In this document: positions 48,961-58,841 of the stretch, piece by piece
Position numbering within the stretch: position 1 is the first letter of the stretch
Layout: the number at the start of each line of letters is the position of its first letter
From: Paulinella micropora
Lineage: Eukaryota > Cercozoa > Imbricatea > Euglyphida
Length of the DNA stretch: 64,000 nucleotides
Assembly: GCA_009731375.1 (NCBI GenBank)
Contig: BJOX01000343.1
Location: 194,558 to 258,557 of the forward strand
Direction: 5' to 3'
Notes under the pieces: generated by a model
Told to the model about the DNA's origin: nothing
The model's database searches: none
Seen by the model: the letters and a program-made list of their open reading frames with translations, nothing else
Position numbers and translations under genes: made by a program

Positions 48961-50090
48961 CGAAGGGGCAGGCCTAGACAAGAACGCCCACGAAGACGTC
49001 GTTAACTATTACAGTTATTATTTACCTTTATAATTCAAATTTTCAAATTTAAATTTAAATTGAAATTTAAATGATTTAATAAATAAATTTATAAATAAAT
49101 ATTTTGAAACTATTTTTACGCTAGCACTGATATCATTAGGTTAATAAAACAGTGACGAGTTGTGCCCGCACACTCAGACTTGCCACTCACTTGTATTCGT
49201 TATACATCATACTACTCACTGACTACTTGAAGTATGCATGAAATAATATTAATACTAGCTTTTTCAGCATATTTATAATGATTTTGAAGCATAAAACCCG
49301 CAGCTTAGACTTCAAGTTGAGTGACCCTGTCACCCGTTTTACACTAGTCACGGCGACACTCACTGACTCGAATACTTGCCACTGCCACTCACTTGTATTC
49401 GTTATACATACTCACTGACTACTTGAAGTATGCATGGAATTATATTAATACCAGTTTGTTTAGCATATTTATAATGTTTTTGAAGCATAAAACCAGTGCG
49501 GAAGCTTAGATTTTAGAGTCAGTGACCCTGTTTTACACTAGTCACTGTGACACTCAGAATACTTGCCACTCACTTGTATTCGTTATACATACTCACGTAG
49601 TACTTGAAGTATGCATGTAGTAATATTAATACGAGTTTTTCCAGCATATTTACATTGATTTTGAAGCATAAAACCAGTGCGTTAGCTTAGAAATCGCAGG
49701 CATACAGTCATGAAGTATAGAGTCACTAGACTACTTACCGGCCACTGTGTGACTTAATGTACCACTTGAAATTTCCAAGTTGAATTTGAATTCAAGTGTG
49801 AAAATTCAATGTAATTCAAAAGAATATTATTTAATCATAATATTTATTAAATGAAACATAAGTTTCTATGAAATTTCGAAGAAAAATCAAACAACACCAA
49901 CAAAAAACCAAAAAGTTACCAAAAATCAGCTAAACAGTAAAAAAACGGTTGTAACGGCTAGCCATTCAATTTTTTTTAAATTTTTTTAATAACTTATCAA
50001 AACAAGTATGGTACTTTGATTTTACAAAGTATCAACATGTTCTGAAACTTTTTGCTCTTAGCTTCCTATGTAGCTATATCCTGTCCTGTT
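48961..50090. repeat. AT-rich satellite, second array
   Basis: AAATTT block, then units with CTTGCCACTC at about 49173, 49375 (with a partial duplication GCCACTGCCACTC) and 49564, a more diverged last unit, and the ACAAGTATGGTACTTTGATT end block. Fewer units than at 3025-3900. Meets Copia protease sequence at about 50090. Confidence 0.85.
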
Positions 50091-51229
50091 CTTTTCCCCC
50101 TTTCCGTTCACGGTCGTCATGTCTAGTGAGCCCTTCTCAGTCACGGTGGTCTCCCCGTTGACAGTATCTACCCGTTTCATCCCTCGCTGAATGTTGAACA
50201 GGCGTTGTTCAGCCCGAATCGAACATGGGGTCTTTGCCCGCACTCCGTCCTAGGAGGGCTTGTTCTGCTAGCCGGATCCCCTTAGCCATCCATCCGCGTT
50301 CGGTCATGAAACAAACTAGGTCGTCCACCGGGTCAGCTTCTCCCTCGGCTTCCGGCAAACTTGCGTATTCCTTCTCTAGTACGCTCTCACCACCTACCAC
50401 CCTTTCTCAGACTCTGAACGGCCTAGTACGAGGTTGAAACCCTGCGGCACTATTTGCTGCTGCTCCTGCTACGGCCCAATGTCTCGGCCACCTAGGCTTG
50501 TTCATGGGATACTCACTCCCCTGCGCCCAGTCGTACAACAGCCTAGTCCACTCTCCCCACCGGTTCCGGAAGTCAGCTTCATCTTTCGCTTCCTCACCGC
50601 TCAACACCGGACGATGCAACCGGCGCATCTCCTCTTGCTGCTCTGCCACGGCTCGGAGTCGACTCTCTCGCTCTCCGGTACCTAGTCGGGTAGGACTATC
50701 AGGCTCAGCTAAGATTGAGGGGGCCGTAGACAGACCGGTACTAGTAGTAGGGGGTAACAGGGAAGTCACCTTTCGGTCTGCAAGGGGTACCGTCTGAGCA
50801 TGGGACGCAAACCAGGGCATCCCACTCACGGAGGCTCGGACCGTCTCAAGGAAGCCAAACGCACGAGCGCCCACTGACCTACGCCTATTGCTTGGGCTGG
50901 TGGAGGGCGTAGTCACCGGATTGCTATCGGTCCCGGCGGTAGCATCCCCACCACCGGGTTCGGCATCAACACTAGGGTCAGGACCTATGGGGGACGGCAC
51001 CCTTACCGGAGCTCTACCCACGTCCCCATCTCTAGCCGGGGACTCTTCACCTTCACGCTCCCCTTCCCCGTCGGATTCCGAGGAAGGATCGGCATCGGGC
51101 TGCATCTCCGGGGGCTCATCTTCCACGTCCGCCAAACCATCGGGTTGGTAGTCCTCTGGGCCGGGCCTCACCTTCACCCCATGTACCTTTTCCCTTTTTG
51201 CTTTGAGTAAAGATTTCAGGTTTTGGCTC
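50091..51229 (-). pseudogene. Copia Gag C-terminal region and protease start, truncated copy
   Basis: On the minus strand: MSQNLKSLL-type start at the N gap (51229), an acidic Ser/Pro-rich region, GEWTRLLYDWAQGSEYPMNK, then ALLGRSAGKDPMFDSG where DSG is the aspartic protease active site, and RLFNIQRGMKRVDTVNG in a shifted frame. Protease is cut off by the satellite. Nearly identical to 53190-54313, with isolated base changes. Confidence 0.8.
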
Positions 51230-51239
51230 NNNNNNNNNN

Positions 51240-51882
51240 ATGCATGCATGCATGCATACATACATATATACATACATGCATACATACATACATACCTACA
51301 TACCTACATACATACATACATGCATACATGCATACATACATACATACATACATACATACGCACATACATACATACACACACACATACACACATACATATA
51401 TATACATACATACATATGTACATACATACATACATACATACATACACACATACATACATGCATACATCATTGCATGCATACATGCATACATATACACATA
51501 CATACATATATACATACATACATATATACATATATACATACATGCATGCATGCATGCATGCCTGCATGCATGCTTGCATGCATACATACATAACATACAT
51601 GCATGCATGCATTTATGCATAAATACATACATACATGCATACATTTATACACATACATACATACATACATGCATGCATGAGTACTTGCATGCATGCATGC
51701 ATGCATGCATACATACATACATACATACATATTATACATACTAGACATACATACATACATACGTACATACATATTATGTACATACATACGTACATACGTA
51801 CGTACATACGTACATACATGCATACATACATACATACATACATACATATGTACATAAATACATACATACATACGAAGGGGCA
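51240..51882. repeat. CATA microsatellite, third block
   Basis: Shorter version of the other blocks, sharing GAGTACTTGCATGCATGC (near 51679) and ACTAGACATACATAC (near 51740). Follows an N gap directly. Confidence 0.9.
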
Positions 51883-53190
51883 GGCCTAGACAAGAACGCC
51901 CACGAAGACGTCGTTAACTATTAAAGTCATTATTTACCTTTATAATTCAAATTTTCAAATTTAAATTTAAATTTAAGTTTAAATGATTTAATAAATAAAT
52001 ATATAAATAAATATTTTGAAACTATTTTTACGCTAGCACTGACATGATTAATTAATAAAACAGTGACTAGTTGTGCCCGCACACTCAGACTTGCCACTCA
52101 CTTGTATTCGTTATACATCATACTACTCACTGACTACTTGAAGTATGCATAAAATAATATTAGCACTAGCTTTTTCAGTATATTTATAATGTTTTTGAAG
52201 CATAAAACCCGGCGGTGCGGAAGCTTAGACTTCAAGTTGAGTGACCCTGTCACCCGTTTTACACCAGTCACGGTGACACTCACTAAATACTTGCCACTCA
52301 CTTGTATTCGTTATACATACTCACTGACTACTTGAAGTATGCATGAAATTATATTAATACCAGCTTGTTTAGCATATTTATAATGTTTTTGAAGCATAAA
52401 ACCGGTGCGCAAGCTTAGAGTTCAAGTTGAGTGACACTGTTTTACACTAGTCACTGTGACACTCAGAATACTTGCCACTCACTTGTATTCGTTATACATA
52501 CTCACGTAGTACTTGAAGTATGCATAGAAATATATTAATACCAGTTTGTTTAGCATATTTATAATGTTTTTGAAGCATAAAACCAGTGCGGAAGCTTAGA
52601 TTTTAGAGTCAGTGACCCTGTTTTACACTAGTCACTGTGACACTCAGAATACTTGCCACTCACTTGTATTCGTTATACATACTCACGTAGTACTTGAAGT
52701 ATGCATGTAGTAATATTAATACGAGTTTTTCCAGCATATTTACATTGATTTTGAAGCATAAAACCAGTGCGTTAGCTTAGAAATCGCAGGCATACAGTCA
52801 TGAAGTATAGAGTCACTAGACTACTTACCGGCCACTGTGTGACTTAATGTACCACTTGAAATTTCCAAGTTGAATTTGAATTCAAGTGTGAAAATTCAAT
52901 GTAATTCAAAAGAATATTATTTAATCATAATATTTATTAAATGAAACATAAGTTTCTATGAAATTTCGAAGAAAAATCAAACAACACCAACAAAAAACCA
53001 AAAAGTTACCAAAAATCAGCTAAACAGTAAAAAAACGGTTGTAACGGCTAGCCATTCAATTTTTTTTAAATTTTTTTAATAACTTATCAAAACAAGTATG
53101 GTACTTTGATTTTACAAAGTATCAACATGTTCTGAAACTTTTTGCTCTTAGCTTCCTATGTAGCTATATCCTGTCCTGTTCTTTTCCCCC
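51883..53190. repeat. AT-rich satellite, third array
   Basis: Units with CTTGCCACTC at about 52092, 52291, 52471 and 52660, then the same closing block as 48961-50090. From about 52570 on it is virtually identical to 49480-50090, so the two arrays share a recent origin or are the same locus assembled twice. Confidence 0.85.
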
Positions 53191-54313
53191 TTTCCGTTCA
53201 CGGTCGTCATGTCTAGTGAGCCCTTCTCAGTCACGGTGGTCTCCCCGTTGACAGTATCTACCCGTTTCATCCCTCGCTGAATGTTGAACAGGCGTTGTTC
53301 AGCCCGAATCGAACATGGGGTCTTTGCCCGCACTCCGTCCTAGGAGGGCTTGTTCTGCTAGCCGGATCCCCTTAGCCATCCATCCGCGTTCGGTCATGAA
53401 ACAAACTAGGTCGTCCACCGGGTCAGCTTCTCCCTCGGCTTCCGGCAAACTTGCGTATTCCTTCTCTAGTACGCTCTCACCACCTACCACCCTTTCTCAG
53501 ACTCTGAACGGCCTAGTACGAGGTTGAAACCCTGCGGCACTATTTGCTGCTGCTCCTGCTACGGCCCAATGTCTCGGCCACCTAGGCTTGTTCATGGGAT
53601 ACTCACTCCCCTGCGCCCAGTCGTACAACAGCCTAGTCCACTCTCCCCACCGGTTCCGGAAGTCAGCTTCATCTTTCTCTTCCTCACCGCTCAACGCCGG
53701 ACGGTGCAACCGGCGCATCTCCTCTTGCTGCTCTGCCACGGCTCGGAGTCGACTCTCTCGCTCTCCGGTACCTAGTCGGGTAGGACTATCAGGCTCAGCT
53801 AAGGCTGAGGGGGCCGTAGACGGACCGGTACTAGTAGTACGGGGCAACAGGGAAGTCACCTTTCGGTCTGCAGGGGGTACCGTCTTAGCATGGGACGCAA
53901 CCAGGGCATCCCACTCACGGACGCTCGGACCGTGTCAAGGAAGCCAAACGCACGAGCGCCCACTGACCTACGCCTATTGCTTGGGCTGGTGGAGGGCGTA
54001 GTCACCGGATTGCTATCGGTCCCGGCGGTAGCATCCCCACTACCTGGGTCTGCATCAACACTAGGGTCGGGGCCTATGGGGGACGGCTCCCTTATCGGAG
54101 CTCTACCCACGTCTCCATCTCTAGCCGGGGACTCTTCATCTTCACGCTCCCCTTCTCCGTCGGATTCCGAGGAAGGATCGGCATCAGGCTGCATCTCCGG
54201 GGGCTCATCTTCCACAAACCATCGGGTTGGTAGTCCTCCGGGCCGGGCCTCACCTTCACCCCATGTACCTTTTTCCTTTTTGCTTTGAGTAAAGATTTCA
54301 GGTTTTGGCTCAT
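53191..54313 (-). pseudogene. Copia acidic linker and protease start
   Basis: Continues the Gag-Pol reading downstream of the zinc-finger region at 54310. Acidic/Ser-rich linker (EDEPPEMQPDADPSSESDGE), EWTRLLYDWAQGSEYPMN, GKDPMFDSG protease motif. Frame changes near 54215, 53857, 53495 and 53300. The satellite replaces the rest of pol, the part found at 4296-7701 on the other side of the window. Confidence 0.8.
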
Positions 54314-55794
54314 GATACCACTACCAGCCTCAGCAGGCTCGGCCTTTGAACCAATCTCAACCTTCGGAGCGGGTACCGCGGACGGCCCGCTCGCCCCGCT
54401 AGGTCTACCCTTACTCTCTCCACGGGGTTGGGTGCTACCGGACGGAGGGGAGTACCCTTCACCTCTTGGGCGCGTACCGGCACCGATGCTACGGGCGGAG
54501 GCACAACTCCCCCACGAGAGGGGGATACCCCACCTCTGAAGTACATATGCTTCGCTTGGGCACCGGCCTGAGGTTCATGCTGGCGGTACACCTTCCGCCA
54601 TGAGGGTACACCCGACGCCTCCCATGTTACCGGTTGTCGGCTAATGACCCATTCGGTGAACTGTCCGGGTTCACGGGGCTTTGCATAGTGGATGATGGGC
54701 AAGAGGGACCGGTTCCACGGGATACCCCGCTTCGCGGCTTCGTGTCTCACTATGGCCTGAACCATTAGGGGATGACTCCCACTTTTGATTTGGGCTTCCA
54801 ACCCCCGTTCTCCCATCTCGCACATTAAAGCCAGATGATCCCTTCGTGCTATGTCGGCTGCCCACCGGCGCAAGGCCTTTTCTCTCTCTTGCTTGGCTCG
54901 CTGGTACTGATGCTCAACGCAATAGTTGCTATCGATGAGAGTGGCTGCCTTAATCCTAAGGCTGTTGAAGGGAGACTCAAGGTCCTTCAACCGGGCTACG
55001 CACCGGCGCTTTCCTTCCGCTACGCCATGGCATCGCCCCTCATTCATCTTATCTATGTCGGCATCATCCTCAAGCAAGATCTCAAGACTGTTCTCGTCCT
55101 CCGGTGGTATGATCGGCTCGGGAAGGTTGGCACCCCCGGGTTTAGCCATGAGGGCTTTGTCTTTCGACTTGCCGGTTAGGAACTTTACCATCTGAGCTAA
55201 GGCTACGCCCGGCTCCTCATCCTCGGAGTCATCGCTATCACTCCCCCCTTTTGAGCCTTTTGCTGCCTCGCCCTTCTCCTTTCGGCTTTTGTCCGGGCAC
55301 TTGCTCAACTTGTGCTTGCCCCCGCACAACCGGCACTTCTTGCTGCACTTCCCGGCGATGTGCCCCTTTTCAAAGCAGTTAAAGCACTTTGGCCCCTTGC
55401 TCTTCTCGCTCTTCTTGCTTTTCTCCCCCTTGGGGGTGTCTGCCGGTTTGGGAGGGGTCTTCTTGGCTTTAGTGGGGTCATGCTCAAACCTACATTTGTC
55501 GGCCCATCTACACTCCCCCTGTTTGTCCCACAAGAAACACACCCCTCTCACCTTCCCTCCAACATGGAGGTAACGGCAGGAGGCCCCACGAGTGCATTTG
55601 CCTTCCTTGCTGAAGAGCCAGCACTCGTCCTTGAGTTTCCCTTTTCCGGCCTTACGAGCTGCCAAACCTTTCTCTGCGGAACTAGTCACTTTGGCCCGGT
55701 CAAACTTCTTGTCTAGCTCTAGGGCACGATCTTGCACGAACCTCCACCAGGAGGCAAAGTCCCACTTGAACTGCTTTCGGTTCAGTTCAGCCAT
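54310..55794 (-). CDS. Copia Gag zinc-finger region (CCCH and CCHC)
   Basis: Starts MAELNRKQFKWDFASWW. Two CCCH fingers are clear: CWLFSKEGKCTRGASCRYLH and CFLWDKQGECRWADKCRFEH. A CCHC knuckle, CFNCFEKGHIAGKC, and a second Cys set CRLCGGKHKLSKC follow. CCHC knuckles in Gag bind element RNA during packaging; CCCH pairs ahead of them are unusual for Copia. Downstream regions are Lys/Ser-rich with helical segments (REKALRRWAADIARRDHLAL). The frame is open for 494 codons. Confidence 0.8.
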   Translation of the reverse strand: MAELNRKQFKWDFASWWRFVQDRALELDKKFDRAKVTSSAEKGLAARKAGKGKLKDECWLFSKEGKCTRGASCRYLHVGGKVRGVCFLWDKQGECRWADKCRFEHDPTKAKKTPPKPADTPKGEKSKKSEKSKGPKCFNCFEKGHIAGKCSKKCRLCGGKHKLSKCPDKSRKEKGEAAKGSKGGSDSDDSEDEEPGVALAQMVKFLTGKSKDKALMAKPGGANLPEPIIPPEDENSLEILLEDDADIDKMNEGRCHGVAEGKRRCVARLKDLESPFNSLRIKAATLIDSNYCVEHQYQRAKQEREKALRRWAADIARRDHLALMCEMGERGLEAQIKSGSHPLMVQAIVRHEAAKRGIPWNRSLLPIIHYAKPREPGQFTEWVISRQPVTWEASGVPSWRKVYRQHEPQAGAQAKHMYFRGGVSPSRGGVVPPPVASVPVRAQEVKGTPLRPVAPNPVERVRVDLAGRAGRPRYPLRRLRLVQRPSLLRLVVVS

Positions 55795-55806
55795 TTCAAC
55801 CCAGAC

Positions 55807-56871
55807 TTACCAAGCTTTCTTCACCCGAGAGTCAGATTGCTTTGGGCCCACTAAAGCATCCTTCACTATTTGCTGCATTCGGTCATCGGTTGGGGCTAGG
55901 CCATAATCAGCCAACCAGTCTCTCCTAGCGTTCAAGTCTACACACTGACCGACGTACTGTTGGTTACTCGTAAAGAGGAAGTCATTCAGTTCCTTCAACT
56001 TGTCCTGAACATCAGAGGGGTCGGCTTTCTTGTACCGGGCTAGCAGTCTGTCCCACATGGCCTTAGAGTTTTGGCCAAAGGTCAGCTTCTCCGGATCAGC
56101 TAAGTCACGCACTAGGCTCTTCGCTTCACCCCCGAGCATGTCATAGATGATATTGAACATCCTCTCCTTTTGCTTGCTCATCTCCGCAAGTACACTAGCG
56201 TCATAGGCCATCACCTGTCGTGTCAGTGCGACAGCACGATCAGCACCCCCTAGTGGGGTTTTGACCTTAGAGGGGTCCGTCTGTCCTCGGGAGGCTCCAC
56301 TCTTGCTGTCGCCCTCTAAGTCTGAGCCCTTGCCAGTTGACAGCCTAGGTTTGTCAGTGCTAGCATACCCACTAGAGTAGAGGTCAGAGGGGTGCCGGTC
56401 TTCATCTTCCTCCTCCTCCTCCTTTCCCACTTCAGTCTCAGTGGTTGGTTCATCTTTCGGACTGCCAAAAACCGGTTTGTAGCGCTTGGCTAGGGTTTCC
56501 TTGTCTTCCTCTACCCCTAACGCCTCCTCAAGGTCTGGAGCTTCCGGTTTGGGGTTGGGCATAGGCCACAGTCGACTAGAACCCTTGGCTTTGTCCTCGA
56601 AGTATTCCTTTACTACTTCTTCGTCCAAGTCAGTCCAATCATTCCACTCTGCTATCTCTTCCCAAGCTAGTATAAATGGGGGCACCTCTCTACCCTTAAG
56701 CTGTATCCCTAATACATTTTCGCGATGTACATATTGTTTGTGGGCGTCAGCACCCTGCAGCACTTCCTTAGGGGCCTTAGCATTACAGCTTTGCACTACC
56801 TGCCTATGCAATAGAATCCATGCCTCTTTGCAGGTGAACGTAATCTTATTGTCTGTCTTACTCGTAGTCAT
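55807..56871 (-). CDS. Copia Gag N-terminal half, 354 aa
   Basis: Start MTTSKTDNKITFTCKEAW. Matches Copia-type Gag (UBN2/DUF4219-like) order: N-terminal helical domain, an acidic central region (SPKDEPTTETEVGKEEEEED), then KQKERMFNIIYDMLGGEAKS, SKAMWDRLLARYKKADPSDV, ELNDFLFTSNQQYVGQCVDL near the C-terminus. It stops 12 bases before the next frame (54310-55794) opens, so one frameshift or a programmed shift separates them. Virus-like particle shell protein of the retroelement. Confidence 0.8.
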   Translation of the reverse strand: MTTSKTDNKITFTCKEAWILLHRQVVQSCNAKAPKEVLQGADAHKQYVHRENVLGIQLKGREVPPFILAWEEIAEWNDWTDLDEEVVKEYFEDKAKGSSRLWPMPNPKPEAPDLEEALGVEEDKETLAKRYKPVFGSPKDEPTTETEVGKEEEEEDEDRHPSDLYSSGYASTDKPRLSTGKGSDLEGDSKSGASRGQTDPSKVKTPLGGADRAVALTRQVMAYDASVLAEMSKQKERMFNIIYDMLGGEAKSLVRDLADPEKLTFGQNSKAMWDRLLARYKKADPSDVQDKLKELNDFLFTSNQQYVGQCVDLNARRDWLADYGLAPTDDRMQQIVKDALVGPKQSDSRVKKAW

Positions 56872-57472
56872 TTCTAACCATCGTCAGTCTCGAACAGACA
56901 CACGCTCCACACACACACTTGCACACAGCACACAGCTACGCTCTCTACTTGCCAAATAGAGATAGTGTCACGCTATGCTTACGCTGTTCTGATGGCACAG
57001 ACACAGGCAAGCAACCACACACACACACCCACACAGAAAGAACACAACAGAGGTCACGAGCAGACTCACACACACATTACACAGAATAGTGTTTTGCTTG
57101 TCCACGCCACCCTTTACTCTCTCTCTTCAACCACGTGTGTTACCACTGACTCTAATGCTCAAACTACACTGAGGCTACCTCAGCTACCACCTATGATAGC
57201 TTTTTACCTACTAGCAGCTCTATCTGCAAAGTCAGTTCTTCAACCTACCTAGGTTTGTAGTTGTTTTGGTACAACCACCTAAACACTCACCTTTCGCTCC
57301 TCCCCTCGTGTCCTACGCACGGTTCTTCAGAGCTCACTCCCTCACCACACCTCTCTCTCACTCCTCACACAGTCACTACAGCAATACAAGGAGTAGATGC
57401 AATGATGCAGTACGAATGCAACAAGAACTTAGCAAGGTAAGCTGTTGTGTCCCGTGGGCCAGGGGTGCTCAA
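56872..57472 (-). other. Copia leader / possible 5' LTR region, cut by the N gap
   Basis: CA/CACA-rich sequence upstream of gag on the minus strand. No TG...CA LTR boundary or primer-binding site could be fixed, and no clear match was seen to the 3' flank of the other Copia remnant (7702-8200). No gene. Confidence 0.4.
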
Positions 57473-58139
57473 NNNNNNNNNNNNNNNNNNNNNNNNNNNN
57501 NNNNNNNNNNNNNNNNNNNNNNNNNNNNNNNNNNNNNNNNNNNNNNNNNNNNNNNNNNNNNNNNNNNNNNNNNNNNNNNNNNNNNNNNNNNNNNNNNNNN
57601 NNNNNNNNNNNNNNNNNNNNNNNNNNNNNNNNNNNNNNNNNNNNNNNNNNNNNNNNNNNNNNNNNNNNNNNNNNNNNNNNNNNNNNNNNNNNNNNNNNNN
57701 NNNNNNNNNNNNNNNNNNNNNNNNNNNNNNNNNNNNNNNNNNNNNNNNNNNNNNNNNNNNNNNNNNNNNNNNNNNNNNNNNNNNNNNNNNNNNNNNNNNN
57801 NNNNNNNNNNNNNNNNNNNNNNNNNNNNNNNNNNNNNNNNNNNNNNNNNNNNNNNNNNNNNNNNNNNNNNNNNNNNNNNNNNNNNNNNNNNNNNNNNNNN
57901 NNNNNNNNNNNNNNNNNNNNNNNNNNNNNNNNNNNNNNNNNNNNNNNNNNNNNNNNNNNNNNNNNNNNNNNNNNNNNNNNNNNNNNNNNNNNNNNNNNNN
58001 NNNNNNNNNNNNNNNNNNNNNNNNNNNNNNNNNNNNNNNNNNNNNNNNNNNNNNNNNNNNNNNNNNNNNNNNNNNNNNNNNNNNNNNNNNNNNNNNNNNN
58101 NNNNNNNNNNNNNNNNNNNNNNNNNNNNNNNNNNNNNNN
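57473..58139. other. Assembly gap, 667 Ns
   Basis: All N. It separates the Copia leader from the second viral segment; its true content is unknown, and open frames spanning it are meaningless. Confidence 1.
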
Positions 58140-58830
58140 TACGAAAAGCAGGTAGCTTCCTTGTTGGACTTCTTCTGCTGTCGTTGCGCCGCCTGCCACA
58201 TCGGGTTGTATTCCGCCAGCCTCACGAAAAGAGACACCACGCTCTTCCATTGCTTCTGCCATTCTTTCATGAGGTCGCACTCTAGCTCGGGGTTGCCAGT
58301 CACTTTTTTCCCGTTGATGACAGCCAGGAACGATTCCTTGCCGCGCTTCTTCCCTACATCGTCGTGCGCCCACTTGAGCTCAGTACATAGCTCCTCGATC
58401 ATGGCTTCTTTGCCGCCTGACTCCACGTAGCGCGCAGCGAGTGCAGGCACCTCGATCCCGTTCTTGGCCTTGTAGCTTGCAGAGTACACGCCGCGTTCTT
58501 GACATCGAGCCACTCGTAGTACTCGCCCGCCACCATGCGACAGATCAATTTCTTCGCCAGACCGATCGCGCACTTCCCCCATAGCCTCGTCCCCTCGCAG
58601 CCTCTACTCTCAGTGTAGTTGATCTTTGCGTTCCCGTGGCTCTTCTTGTACAAACCGATGATGTCGCTCACCTTTGTAGCCTCGTCCACTGGCAGGCGCG
58701 CCAGCGTGAGGATGTGCTGCAGCCGTTCCACGTTCACGCGCTGTTGCAGAGAGAAAGCGATCTTCTTCTCCTCCTCCTCGCCGTCGTCCTCGTCCTTCCC
58801 CTTCTGAGTCTTTTGAGCTTTCTTGGGCAT
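58140..58830 (-). pseudogene. D5-like helicase, N-terminal 230 codons (second copy, truncated by gap)
   Basis: Matches 40071-40761 nearly base for base, including the same one-base frame break near 58500. One visible difference changes Trp to Leu in KKWICRMVAG (58554). The SF3 core would lie in the gap, so it is unknown whether the copy is complete. Confidence 0.85.
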
Positions 58831-58841
58831 CGTCGGACAGT

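Noticed and set aside
57365-58582. Open frames of 300-400 codons spanning the N gap
   Set aside because: They consist mainly of unknown residues; only the part from 58140 (helicase N-terminus) is supported.
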